The notes under the pieces are model-generated. The model saw only the letters and a list, made by a program, of their open reading frames with translations. It was not told the origin of the DNA and ran no database searches. Source: Brachypterus glaber (Eukaryota; Arthropoda; Insecta; Coleoptera; Kateretidae). From it: a stretch of DNA of 64,000 nt. Below, piece by piece: positions 44,911 through 56,813 of this stretch. The position numbers and the translations under genes were made by a program. The stretch spans positions 40,212,791-40,276,790 of the forward strand of contig OY294044.1 of NCBI GenBank assembly GCA_958510825.1. Direction: 5' to 3'. Positions within the stretch are counted from its first letter, which is position 1, and each line of letters starts with the position of its first letter.

Positions 44911-46539
44911 TCATATAATTATAAGAACTACAATTTTCATCAAGCAAATTTTCATGGATTATATAATAGCTTAATCGAAGTAGACTGGACATCACTTGAC
45001 AAATATACCAAAGTTGACGAAGCATGTGAACACTTTTACGGTATATTAGAAAGTAAATTTGATGATTTTGTTCCAACTTATAAAAATAAATCTCATTCAT
45101 ACCCTATGTGGTATAGTAAGAACTTAATTTCTTTAATTAGGAAGAAAAATAAGACTTATTTAAAATATAAAAAAAGCAAGTCTGACTTGGATCAAAACAT
45201 TTTTAAAAACTTACGTAGTGAATCTAAACAGAGAATTAAACTTGACTACAATAACTATCTAAATAATGTCCAAAGTAATATTGCATCTGATCCTAAATCT
45301 TTCTGGTCGTATTGGCCTATATCAATTATTTGCAACTAAGCAAAAATATTTGAATCTATTTTGTACAGTCACATATATAATCAGATAAAGACAAAACTTA
45401 CTCCTTACCACCACCAACTTAGTCGTCTTCAAGCAATTTTTATCGCAGGCTATAAACAACAAACAACAAGTTGATGTGCACAGATTTTCAAAAAGCCTTT
45501 GATAAAATAGATCCTTACGTAATTCTGCAAAACCTAGAATCCTTTGGCTTTCATAGAAGTTTCATTATATTTTTTTTTACATATTTGTTTGATCGAAAAC
45601 TTATAGTTTTTTATAACGGTTATTTCTCTTTTGCTTTTGTTCCTACATCAGGTGTTCCACAGGGTTCCAATTTGGGGCCCCCATTTTTCCTTATTTTTTT
45701 AAACGACTTGCCTGGATATATAGACTGCGATAAACTTCTGTTTGCTGACGACTTTAAATTTTACGTAATCATTAACACCATTAATGACTGTATATTTTTG
45801 CAAATTCAAATTATTAACTTGGCTAAATGGTGTGAACGCAATAAATTAAACCTCAATATTAAAAAGTGCAAGTATATATCCTTTACAACTAAGCTTAATA
45901 TTACTGACTTTCAATACAGAGAGATGTCATGAAATGAACCTTGGAGTAACTTTTGATCCCTCACAATCTTTTTCTAAACATATAACGAAAGTATGCTCTT
46001 CTGCCTCAAGAATGTTGGGATTCATCATACGTAATTCTAAATCTTTTAATAATACTCTAAGTCTGAAATCGCTTTTTTTTGCTTATGTTAGGTCCAGACT
46101 GGAATATGCTTCTCTAGTTTGGTACCCTATTTATAATGTTCACATTGATGCTTTGGAAGCTGTTAATCATCAGTTTCTAAAAATTTTATTTTATAAATGT
46201 GAAGGTACCTATCCCGAGCAAGGATATGATCACTCTGTATTACTTAATAGATTTAATATGCTTTCTCTTTACACACCAAGGGTAAACTTCTCTCTTAGTT
46301 TTCTTTACAAGCTTCTACACAATCAAGTGGACTGTTCAGACCTACTTGGTCAAATAAACTTTAAAATTCCTAGATTAGTATCACGTCTTGAAGAAACATT
46401 TATATGCAACTTTAGTCGAACCAACGTTCTACTTAAATCACCTTTAAATATGATGTGTAGCAATTATAATAATTTAAGTAACTCATCTGATATTAATATT
46501 TGTTCTTTAAATTCAATTCTATACACAGAAAATCTATGA
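44911..46539 (+). pseudogene. jockey/CR1-type LINE ORF2, internally deleted
   Basis: The reading begins in the linker after the endonuclease (FHGLYNSLIEVDWTSLDKYT, then YPMWYSKNLISLIRKKNKTY). At about 45315 it jumps from FWSYW straight to PISIICN, part of the first RT motif, so roughly 100 or more residues are deleted. It meets a stop, continues AKIFESILYSHIYNQIKTKL, then shifts to 45471-45932 with DFQKAFDKID, GVPQGSNLGP and catalytic FADD (LLFADDFKFYV). A frameshift near 45930 leads to 45934-46539 (NLGVTFDPSQSF, YVRSRLEYASLVWYP). It is a dead copy, missing the endonuclease. Confidence 0.88.
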
Positions 46540-46575
46540 TTACATAGTGTATACTTTAGTTAAGATTGTGTATAT

Positions 46576-46650
<75 letters not shown>

Positions 46651-46696
46651 CCCTGTAAATGGATTAATCTGTTGGGTTAATAAAGATTATTATTAT
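46540..46696 (+). repeat. LINE 3' end with (TA)n and ATT tail
   Basis: A TA run of about 70 bp (46577-46648) precedes gggttaataaagattattatta, which resembles the 3' end of the LINE at 59930. It probably marks the 3' UTR and tail of the LINE at 44911. Confidence 0.65.
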
Positions 46697-49600
46697 ATCA
46701 TATAAGATCTTATAAGTATATTTTGAAACAAGTATGAAAAAACCGTATTATATATTAGTATAGAATTCGGTTTACTAGTTAGTGTAATTTTTAATATTTC
46801 TACTAACATAAATCTACATAAACGTGTTCTATACGAAACTTCTTCATAGACTAAAAATGTCTTAGTAATTTTATTGATTTTTATATTATTGGTCCAAGTT
46901 TATTAAGCACGAAAATGCCGCCAAGTTCAGGAATTATGCTATTCAAAAGCAATTGTAAAAAAGTAATTCTTACCACTTTCTATTTAGGCAGATTTGTTTT
47001 TAGGTGAGGAAAGATCAAAATTTTATGCCCTTGGTAAGTTTGCACCACTTGATTAAGTGGCCAGTTAATGACAACAAAAAAAAATCAACCAGCATCAACT
47101 TTAGGCCCTTATTCTTAGTCAAAAGTTAAAAAGTTGGCTAAAAAGGTCCTCAATAGAGAAATTATAAGTTATGGCTATTTAGAAAAAGCATGACTTTAAA
47201 AATTATAAAAATTTCTCATGCGGCGCTAAACTAAGTACTAATAGTGCAACTACATAGGGTTTTTTAAGGGTTATATTAATTAGAAAATATTATTTAATAA
47301 TTGAAGACAGGAAAAAATTAGAAAAGTTTTACAAATTAATTTGCTTTTTAAATTAGGAGGTGTTTATACCTTCAAAAATAAAAAAAAAATAACTAAAAAC
47401 CAGTTATTAATTCAGATCTTATATTTTTTTTATTAAAAAATGTTATAAATTAATTTACATTTCAAATTATGAGTAGTTTTTTTACGAACGTCACTTATCA
47501 TTTATTCAATATTATTAAAAAGTGAATATTGCCTGTTAAAAAAATTTATAGGTGGGGCCACCCAGAAATTTTTGCACACGGGGCCCAATTTGTAGTTACG
47601 CTACAGGCGTTTTCCTAGATTAGCGTCATTAGGTTGTAACCTTTGCTTTTAGCTCGGTTTACTAAATTATAACATTTTAAATTGTAATGGTAGCCCCATA
47701 CAATTAAACTTGTTTAATTTACCTGTTTGTTATTTCCTGGACGTCATAGGTATCATGTATAAGTATTATGTCTCATATTATGTTTATGGGGGCCCGTGTT
47801 TAGGATGGTATTCTCCGAAAGCAGAATTTCTAAACATGCCACCATCGTAGGATCACTAGGAGCACTGTCAATTCTTATTCTAGGCTTGGATTTCCATAGA
47901 TATACATGCATTATTAAGATAAACTAAATAAACTTTAATATTTTGTTTTCAAAATTAAACATAACCTCACATGTCAAAGATATATAGCTTCAGGCTTGTC
48001 TCGCAGGTGGTGTGCAGGATTTTGCGCACAGATGTCGCTAGTATGCAGATTTCGTAATATTTTGTAAAAAGATTATCTAAAGATATTTCGTGCTTAGTTT
48101 TATTTAGAGCATTTAAAATTGCTTTAAAATGTATTGTAAAACGTATTAAAATAGTATTAGCTAATTTTGCTTCAGAAAAATTGTTTTTTTTTTAAATTTT
48201 ATAAGTTGCTAACTTCATGCCAGGAAATCATATTTTTGATAATTATTGCAATTTAAACAATCAAAGTTAATTATAATAATTATTAAACCAGTTTAATAAA
48301 CCTTTTAATTAAAAACAATTAATTTTCAAAACAAATAAAATTAAGTTTTTAAGGTTTGTTTTTGACAGATCGAAGCTATCTTCATAGCGTCCTTCTTGTT
48401 AAAATGGGCGAGGCAGCAAGTCGCAATAAGTAGAAAGTGTCTAAAAACTTTTAATTAGTGTATTTCACTTAATTAAATGAATGTTAATGCTTGGTTTAAG
48501 CGTATCCTATAATTTAAGTACAAAATGGATAGATAAAACTCCTAGGAATAAAAAACCCTTCTACAAGAAACAAAATTGGAAGCCACCGGTTTGGCGAATG
48601 AAACCGGTCGCAGGCCGGGTCGCACGCTGGGTCGCACGCCAGGTTGAACTTTGATCGATTTCTTGGTCGTTCGTTTGATACGATTTCTGAGAAGCACCTA
48701 ATTAGTAAAGATGAAGCTTGGTATCCTGTATAGTTGGCTCTCTGAATGTACCACTCCTGTTATTCGTTCTGGTTAGCGGATTCTTGGGGTTCCAATAGTT
48801 GGAAATCGTCATATGTCCAAGGTGGGGCACATTTCCTTCTAGTTAACTGCCAAGGTAACTCTGTATGGATTTTAAAGGTATTTATCAAGCATATTTGTAT
48901 TGTTCCGTTTGAGATTTCAAGCCAGAAGCCAAATGTTGTCTCCCTTCATAGAGCTGTATCATCACCGGATTATTTTGTAATTGCAAATCGATATCGCACC
49001 ATGTACTTTTAAAATGTTTAATGTTTAAGTATGTCTAAGTTTAATTTTATGAATAAGTTATACTTATTATTGGCCGGCCTTAACATGAGTACTCATTAAA
49101 GGTGAAATAGATTTTAAAACTCGTCTGTAGGATCCAAATTTCCATTAAAGGAAAACACTTGCTAATTTACTCGCTCTGGGGTAAATATCATTGAATGGTT
49201 TACTTTGGGATGCATACCAAAAAACCTGGAAATGCTATTTATTTCAGAGAAAGTTCACGATTCTATGGATAGAAACTACTGTAATATTTTGTTATTGATT
49301 ATTTATTTTTTTGTCTCACCTTTGTTAATAAATCTAATAATTAATTAATTTTTTGTGCATTATTTTTTAATCTATTTTTCAGCTGTGTTTTGTTTTGATA
49401 TAAAGCTTATGACCTCTCATTTGTCTATTTTAGACTGGCGCCCACAAATATAACGACTAGTTATAATCAAAAATTATTAGGAACTCCACCCGCGACCCAC
49501 GCTCTCCAAAAACTTTAGTAGCTCCGTGCTATGCAGCCTTTCTCCTTGGACATTTTATAAATTGTAGGTTACAATTTTTTTTTAACACCAAGGCAAGGGT

Positions 49601-50408
49601 TACAAAGTAAAACATTTTTATAAATATTTTTACCTTGAAAATGTTCACCTTTTGGTGCGTTAAAAAATTTCGTGTTCATATTACCTTCCCTGATTTATAC
49701 TATCTGCACAAAAATTCTATGATATTTCAGTAAAAACATAAAAACTAAATATTTTCAAATTATTAAAAAAATATATATAATACACCTATTAACATTTTAA
49801 CTGATTACACAATGCATTGAAGTAAAAAATATTCCAAAAGTTTACAGACTTTTAAAAGAGTACAAATTTTTAAAGTTATACAACATGTATGGGTGTATGT
49901 TTTAAATGCCATAAAATCTATGCAATGACTGCAAATTTTAAAAGATGTTTATTTAATAATAATAAAAAAATCTAATATCAATCGTCAATCAATAAAGGAA
50001 TATACACTGAAGTTGAAAAGTATTACAAATAAATATTTATATTTCTATACAACTTCATGTAGACAAATATTGTACTTTAAGGCTTAAGTACACAGATATC
50101 AATTTTGCCAACATGCAATACATCAATGTCATGATTCGGTATCAAGCTCAAGCCAAATATCCTCGAAAAGGTCCATTTTTTTCAATGTATTTTCCAAATT
50201 TCGACACGGTTACATATTATGTTTATTACAATTTTTATTTATGTATTACTTTTCTTAGTGTCAGACTGGTTATGCATTTACCTGACAAATTTCCATAATA
50301 TATAAACTTCTTTGCTTAAAACAAGTCTTTAAATTACATAGTTTCTACATTGTTTTTAAACAGTAAAATTAGGGAATATTATTAAATTTATTTTTTCTAC
50401 GACCGTTT
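46697..50408. other. 3.7 kb unrecognised AT-rich DNA
   Basis: No convincing gene. An 88-residue frame at 48746-49012 has no family signature. A small GC-richer island at 48590-48650 holds short repeats of gggtcgcacgc. No transposon ends were recognised. Confidence 0.4.
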
Positions 50409-50466
50409 GGAAAGAGGTCTTTCCGCACGCATATGGGTGTGGAAAGAAGGTCTTTTACGCACGCAT
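50409..50466 (+). repeat. Two-copy direct repeat, CGCACGCAT
   Basis: tggaaagaggtctttccgca and tggaaagaaggtcttttacg, each ending in cgcacgcata, are adjacent direct copies of about 27 bp. Confidence 0.75.
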
Positions 50467-50743
50467 AATTATTTCATATAAAAATATAGCTTGATTATAC
50501 AAACGTGTAACAAAATTGGCTAAGACACTTTTTCATGGCGACCGACCAACATGATAGCGTCCTAAGCTAGTTTGTTCGTGTCAATTGTGTTGTCAATTTT
50601 AATTGTAGTTTTTATAAAAAAAATGATGAACCTTAAAGAAGAAGATGAAATGTTACCTGAAGTAATAATAGAAATGGCAAATGCAAATAAAAACTGCAAC
50701 AAATTTATCATTCAACCAATATATAAAGATCTACGAGATTTAG
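50467..50743. other. Unrecognised spacer
   Basis: A 72-residue frame (50572-50790) has a plausible-looking acidic segment but no known family, and it runs into the foldback array. Not called as a gene. Confidence 0.35.
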
Positions 50744-51688
50744 CTGAAAAATTTACCGCGAAACTTTTACCGCGAAAACATTTACCGTGAAAACATTTAC
50801 CGCGCAATGATTTAACTGCGAAAGGATCCACAGCGAAAAAGTAATTACCGCGAAAAATTATTATCGCGATATCACGAAAACATTTACCGCGAAAACTATT
50901 ATCGCGACAATAAAAATCGCGTATACTTTTACCTCGAAATAATATAACCGAGCAAACTTTTGCCGCGTAATAATATAATCGCGCTTAAATTTTAATTTAA
51001 AAAAATAATCGTAAAATATATATATTTTTGAATGAAATACTACTTATTTTTTAATCATAATTTAATTTTTATTATTTTATCAAAAACAAAACCAAACAAA
51101 CCAAACCAAAAAATTTATGTTTTTTAAAATACTAAACTTATCAAACTAATATAAAGAAATATTATGTTATATTTATTAGTAACAAAATCATAATTTTATT
51201 TACATATTTTTTTAAAAACCAAACCAAATAATTTAGTTATATTAAAATTTTGTTAATTCTGCAATTATAAAACTGAACACTAGACTAAATTAAACACATT
51301 TGTTATATAATATATTTATTAGTAATATAATTATAATTTTATTCATATATTTTTTTAAAAACCAAATCAAACAGTTTAGTTCTTGCTATAGGTAACAAAA
51401 AAGTTTTATGAAAAAAACGTATTTTTATAATACAAAATTAGGCGAGGAATTTGCTTTGCGTGTTAAATATTTTCGCGGCTGTTACTTTCGCTATATATTT
51501 TTCGCGGTAGTTGCATTTCGTTATTAAAACTTTGCGCGGTTTTAGTTTTCGCTATTTTTATTTCGCTTTAATATTTTGTCGCGTTAAATGTTTATCGCTG
51601 TTAATCCTTCGCGCAGAAAAAAATATTTCGCGGTAATTTTTTCGCAGAAATATTTTCGGGATATTTCTTTTCGAGGTAAATTTTTTGA
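50744..51688. mobile_element. Second foldback element, CGCGAAAA arrays as arms
   Basis: The left arm (50744 to about 50990) is about fourteen degenerate 15-18-bp units of TTTACCGCGAAAACA type. The right arm (about 51440-51688) holds the inverse, ATTTTCGCGGTAA-type units. The outermost words aaaaatttaccgcgaaa and ttttcgaggtaaatttttt mirror each other. The AT-rich interior has three direct repeats of about 125 bp centred on tttttaaaaaccaaaccaaa. There is no protein-coding capacity. Architecture matches the foldback class, but units and sequence differ from the 3153-9610 element. Confidence 0.75.
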
Positions 51689-53096
51689 AGAAGGCTCCCG
51701 CTCCCAAAATATAATTGGTAATAACTAATATTAGATTCTTTTCAATAACACAGGACCACAAAAAAAAATCAAGTCAGTTTTTCAGAAACCAGACTAAAGT
51801 TTTTCTACGTATTTTTGGGCGCTGAAAACGAATATGGCAATGACAAAAAAAATTCTTGACCCTCAAACTCCTGAGATATAAAGCACAATGTTTTTTTTGT
51901 ATGCATTCGAGGCAAAAAAATTAATCCGTAAGAATTCATCAAAAATTTTTGTGAATGAAAATATTGATAAATAAAAATGATTTATGCCATTACTTGCAGA
52001 TTTTAAATATCTACCCTAGTTAACTTTTTACAGGGTCTCAAATTCCAAACATGGCAATTTTTTCGCGTTTTTCGAATTATTTCAAGTTTTTTTTTTAGCC
52101 ATTTAAATAAATTTGACAACTGATCCCTAATATCCCAATATATCAAAATTAAATTTTTACCAGTCAATATGGACATAATTACCTACAATTTTTCATGGAC
52201 AAAGTTTTGTTACTCTTTTTTTGAGCTAGAGCTTCACAAGTGCATTTTTTAACAATAAATTTTTTAAATGCCAAAATTATAACATAAGTATTTTTTTTTT
52301 CTCTATTTTTTGGAAAATAATAATATATTTCTTATTTAATTTATTTAAATTTTAAAAAATGGTTATAAAATCGTAGATAAAAATGCTGTCGCTGCTTTCC
52401 CCTATCATAAAAGCTAAAAAGTGGGAAAGTTTTGATTGATTAAAAAACATTGTAGACATTTTGTAGCAAAAAACTTCTTCCACATACAAAACAGAGAAAT
52501 ATTAAATTAAGTGTTTGATTTTGCGTACCTGTTTACAAATTAAGCCATAAACATATTTAATTTAACACTCCACATTTGTTAATTGTTAACTATTTTAACT
52601 CGTAATTTAATTTATTCGCTTTTGTGGTATGGTTTTGTTTTGGTGCGTACGGGTTTAACATTGTTTTTCGAGCATTTACACAGAGAATTTGTTTTGACGC
52701 TTTTAACTTTTTGGTGCGCTAATACTTTTTTTTTCTTATACTTCCGTTTTTTTTTTTTTTTTTTTTTTCAGATAGTAATTCAATCAATTTTTTTTTAATA
52801 AATAAAAAATTTATAAATTTTTAGATGTAAAATTGTTTTCTGAATTTAAAAATGCTATAATATACTTTGGGTGTCACTATAAAAAAATAAATGTACTTAG
52901 TTTCGGGCGAAACAGGAAGGGCAAAAAAAATTGTACCCCATTTTGTAGCCCTTCTTAGGAAATATAGGCTACAAAAAAATGCTTTGATCCGATTGAAAAC
53001 AGATCAATTTTAGGGGGTGTTCCTGGACTGAAACTCACCCGGTATAATAGTATAATAGTATATTACGCGCCGAGTATGTACGCGAACCTAGTTTTT
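51689..53096. other. Unrecognised AT-rich DNA
   Basis: No gene or transposon recognised. A long T-run lies at 52747-52768. Confidence 0.4.
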
Positions 53097-53162
53097 AGTG
53101 CATGAAAGTGCTTATTTTTTTACGACGCGGGCCGAGCAAAAAAAAGCACTCGAAGTGCACTG
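53097..53162. repeat. Short hairpin
   Basis: agtgcatgaaagtgctt and aagcactcgaagtgcact form an imperfect inverted repeat around a short loop with cgacgcgggccgagc. Confidence 0.55.
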
Positions 53163-53255
53163 AAATTGGTTTGCCTCGAGGTGCGTATACTATTTTTCCT
53201 ACGACCTAATACTAAAACATCCAAAAAAACGCAAAAATTGTCTTAAAATTAATTT

Positions 53256-53315
53256 TATTATTTTTACGTTTTGTATTTGATATACTATTATTTTTACGTT
53301 TTGTATTTGATATAC
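53256..53315 (+). repeat. 31-bp tandem duplication
   Basis: attatttttacgttttgtat followed by ttgatatac occurs twice head to tail. Confidence 0.75.
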
Positions 53316-53639
53316 ACTTGTTTTCTAACAGCAGATATGTAAAATCAGCTGGCTGTCACTTTCCGACCGCTATCATGGCAACGCACTATGGGCTACAGAC
53401 CCCACATTTTTGCCAAAGGTCAGGTTTTTGCTGCACGTCCTTAAAAAATGGTTTCCAGGGATTTTTGGGGTCGCTGAGTCTGAATCTGGCATAAGAAAAT
53501 TAAAATTCAAAATGGCGGATCCAATATGGCGCCTAAATTAAAAAAAAATCAAAATATTTTAGCCAATCGGAAGTTATAATCAAGAAGCCAAAATCAAATA
53601 AGATTTAATTACCTTTCGCTTCAGTCCAGTAGAAAAGGT

Positions 53640-53941
53640 GTAAACTACCATGGTATCGCTTTCTACAATAAGTTACCGGATCATTTTAAAAATTTAACCA
53701 TAAAACGCTTTAAAAGCGAAGTAAAAACTTACTTGCTCGAAAGAGCTTTCGGCAGCACAGATGAGTTTCTTGGAAAGGTGAACACTACTAATTTTTAACA
53801 TCTTTTTTAACATATTTTTTAACATTTTTTTTAACATGTATTTTTTATTTATTTTGTATTACTATTACCTTTTTGTCTATTTATTTATTTATTCTTTTTT
53901 TACTGACTTTTGTAATGCTTTTGTAAAAAGCACCAATAAAA
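53640..53941 (+). pseudogene. LINE ORF2 C-terminus and 3' UTR
   Basis: The reading FYNKLPDHFKNLTIKRFKSE then VKTYLLERAFGSTDEFLGKV, ending at a stop near 53798, is the C-terminal tail found in many jockey/CR1-group LINEs. A 3' UTR of about 140 bp follows, ending caccaataaaatatc and leading directly into the (TTATC)n array. Only this terminal scrap survives. Confidence 0.75.
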
Positions 53942-54538
53942 TATCTTATCTTATCTTATCTTATCTTATCTTATCTTATCTTATCTTATCTTATCTTATC
54001 TTATCTTATCTTATCTTATCTTATCTTATCTTATCTTATCTTATCTTATCTTATCTTATCTTATCTTATCTTATCTTATCTTATCTTATCTTATCTTATC
54101 TTATCTTATCTTATCTTATCTTATCTTATCTTATCTTATCTTATCTTATCTTATCTTATCTTATCTTATCTTATCTTATCTTATCTTATCTTATCTTATC
54201 TTATCTTATCTTATCTTATCTTATCTTATCTTATCTTATCTTATCTTATCTTATCTTATCTTATCTTATCTTATCTTATCTTATCTTATCTTATCTTATC
54301 TTATCTTATCTTATCTTATCTTATCTTATCTTATCTTATCTTATCTTATCTTATCTTATCTTATCTTATCTTATCTTATCTTATCTTATCTTATCTTATC
54401 TTATCTTATCTTATCTTATCTTATCTTATCTTATCTTATCTTATCTTATCTTATCTTATCTTATCTTATCTTATCTTATCTTATCTTATCTTATCTTATC
54501 TTATCTTATCTTATCTTATCTTATCTTATCTTATCTTA
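53942..54538 (+). repeat. (TTATC)n microsatellite, about 119 units
   Basis: An essentially perfect pentanucleotide array of about 600 bp, directly after a LINE 3' end and directly before a second LINE RT fragment. The open frame spanning it (repeating SYLIL) is an artefact. Confidence 0.95.
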
Positions 54539-54867
54539 TGCAAGCGCTTAAAAAACTAAAGCCGAAATATACCAAAGGTCCCGATGAAATTCCCACTTTT
54601 TTGATTCGAGATTGTGCGAATTCTCTCGCTGAACCCCTCACATTGTTTTTAACCTTTTACTTCAAACGGGTACCTTTTCTAAAATCTGGAAAAGATCACG
54701 AATGTGTCCCGTTTTCAAGAAAGGCGATAAAAGTAATGTGCAGAACTATCATCCAATTGCCATCATATGCAATTTTGCAAAGGTTTTTGAAATAGCGTTG
54801 CACAAAATTTTGTATATGACATTGAGGGACAAATTACGCAGCATCAGAACGGCTTTGTCCAAAAGAG
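54539..54867 (+). pseudogene. LINE RT N-terminal fragment
   Basis: Begins ALKKLKPKYTKGPDEIPTFL then CANSLAEPLTLFL and, after a frameshift near 54670, reads GTFSKIWKRSRMCPVFKKGD, NYHPIAIICNFAKVFE and LRSIRTALSKR. These are the first RT blocks of a jockey/CR1-type LINE. The Gypsy LTR starting at 54868 interrupts it. The 5' side is the TTATC array, so it is either a 5'-truncated insertion or the other half of a rearranged copy. Confidence 0.8.
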
Positions 54868-55990
54868 TGTAACGATATAAATCGTCACTATGTAATATAG
54901 CAAGGGTTAATTAAACTATTCGTTTACTTACGTTATAATTTAGGTTTATTTTGTATATAAATAGTTACGTACGTACAGAACTATATTGTATCTGGGACTA
55001 TTTTGTAGCAGGAACTGAATTCTAACCATACTAGTTTCTATTCCATAGTTCTACCTGAAAATAGCATAAAGAAAACATAATTAGAATATGATTTTTAATA
55101 ATAAAGAATCATATGACTTATTTCTCTATAATACATTTGTCTATGGACTTACCTGGTTTTTATATGTTTCAGAGTCTATTGAGGGTTGGATTTCACTGGC
55201 TTTCATCTGTAGCTTATCTCTCCTGGAAAGTTGTGTATGCTTTATTCCTTCGGGATAATCTAGAATTTGTTGAAAATAGTTTGCTGGAACTGCTCACTTA
55301 GATTCAGAATTTTGTTTATATTTAGTTCACAGGGCACTTAGTATTCTGTTCGTATTTTTATTAGTTTTGCTGATAAACAATAAGTATTGTTTATATTTGT
55401 TTCTTAGAGTAATATTTTGAGGTTAGATATCACTAATACGGATTTATTAGGAAATCTTTTTCTTGTTATTATTTTTGGTGTCGTTTCCGCCACCTTTATT
55501 AGGAATTCTACAAGGTAAAACCGTAGTTGATAAAGACTTGCATAGATGTCGCTAATTGTTCTGAAATATGATTTTATTTACCTGAAAGATTCGTACCTGT
55601 TGATAAGGTCGATTTTCCTTCTTCTTGAAGCACCTCTAATAAAAGATGGTGGTGTCGTATTGACAAGTGTTTATTTTCTGCAATCATCGAAGTAATCCTT
55701 CATGTATTTTTATTTAAAGTTAGTGAAAATGAATATTTAAACAATGCGGAAGATATTGTAACTGTTATTTTCTACAATTACGCATTTATAACGTTACGAT
55801 GGACATCGACACGTAAGTTACGTTTTTCTGTTTCTTAGAATATTTCTGAGATATAATTATTGTTTCAGCACCATTACTACACCATTAATATGGAATTACA
55901 TTAATCATTCCTATACCATTAATATGGAATTACATTAATCATTCCTATACCACTAATATGGAATTACATTAATCATTCCTATACTGTTAG
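54868..55990 (+). repeat. 5' LTR of the Gypsy element
   Basis: Aligns base for base with 62976-64000 except about fifteen substitutions and two small indels (a 4-bp and a 12-13-bp difference). The right end is uncertain because the 3' copy runs off the window after ccattactacac. The 62-residue frame at 55113-55301, also present at 63221, is LTR sequence with no known family. Confidence 0.85.
55882..55985 (+). repeat. 34-bp tandem repeat, three copies
   Basis: accattaatatggaattaca then ttaatcattcctat repeats three times at the end of the aligned LTR sequence. Whether it belongs to the LTR cannot be tested because the 3' LTR is cut off here. Confidence 0.85.
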
Positions 55991-56235
55991 CTTAAACATA
56001 ATTTAAGTTGAAGTTTATTTTGGTATATTTGATATACGAGTTCTCCGCATGGAGTGATGTTCTGTTGGAATATGGTTCTGTAATTTTCGGCATAGATAAA
56101 TTCTATTTAACCGTCTAGCAGACAATTTTATATTGGACATAATTTTCAAAAGTATATTTTATCCCGGACGACATTTTCAATAGTACATTTTATCCTGGAA
56201 GATGATTTTTCCAAAGTAGATGGGACAGCCTATTT
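55991..56235 (+). other. Leader between the 5' LTR and LINE
   Basis: Contains three degenerate copies of a ~27-bp unit with attttatcccggacgacatt. No primer binding site could be assigned with confidence. Confidence 0.4.
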
Positions 56236-56289
56236 TTTTCTTCTTTCATTTGAGAAATGAATTCATCAGCATAGAGGAGACTTGTACAG

Positions 56290-56631
56290 ATGGAGACGAT
56301 TAGTCAATCAAAAATACGATTTTTGGAAGAGGATATTGAGTCAATATATAGAATTGGGAAACCATCCAATGGAAAAAATCGCGATATTTTTATCAGATTC
56401 AAGTCAAGGCAGGCCAGGGAAAATATAATGAAACAAAGAAGAACACTAAAAGGTACCAAAATTGCCATCAGCAAAGATTTGACCAAGGACAACTATCTAC
56501 TATTTAAGGAGGCTGTGAGCAAATTTGGCAAGAAAAATGTTTGGAGCATCAGTGGAAAGATTAAAGCTAGTGTGAACAATACCGTTTATATAATAAACTC
56601 GGAAAATTACATAAAAAACATTAATATCTAA
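56290..56631 (+). pseudogene. LINE ORF1 C-terminal domain
   Basis: 113 residues beginning METISQSKIRF. The pattern IESIYRIGKPSNGKNRDIFI then FKSRQARENIMKQRRTLKGT, AISKDLTKDNY, FGKKNVWSISGKI matches the conserved C-terminal RNA-binding domain of ORF1p in CR1/jockey-type LINEs. The usual N-terminal coiled coil or zinc fingers are absent, so it is truncated or starts at an internal Met. It stops 180 bp before ORF2. Confidence 0.75.
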
Positions 56632-56813
56632 TTTAAAACCTCGCTTATAAGTAATGATTTTATTTTTCTTGATCTCGCTCCTTCCTTTTTCATACTCTTA
56701 TTAATTTTTTCTTTTTTTCACTCTTACAAACCACGAAATATCACAAAAAATTAAAATAAACTCCGGGTAACTTCTGAGTACTTCTTTTACTCTTAGTGTA
56801 ATATAAGCTATTT

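Noticed and set aside
48746..49012. 88-residue plus-strand frame
   Set aside because: No domain, paralogue or context; length is within chance for this window.
50572..50790. 72-residue frame with an acidic, protein-like segment
   Set aside because: No family recognised, no neighbours, and its end lies within the CGCGAAAA array; not enough to call a gene.
50744..51688. CRISPR array (short repeated CGCGAAAA units)
   Set aside because: Units are degenerate with no unique spacers, appear in inverted arms and the context is eukaryotic.
53836..54540. Long frame of repeated SYLIL
   Set aside because: Artefact of (TTATC)n; only the part after 54539 is real LINE coding sequence.
55113..55301. 62-residue frame conserved between the two LTRs (also 63221-63409)
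   Set aside because: Conserved simply because LTRs are duplicates; no known LTR-encoded protein resemblance.
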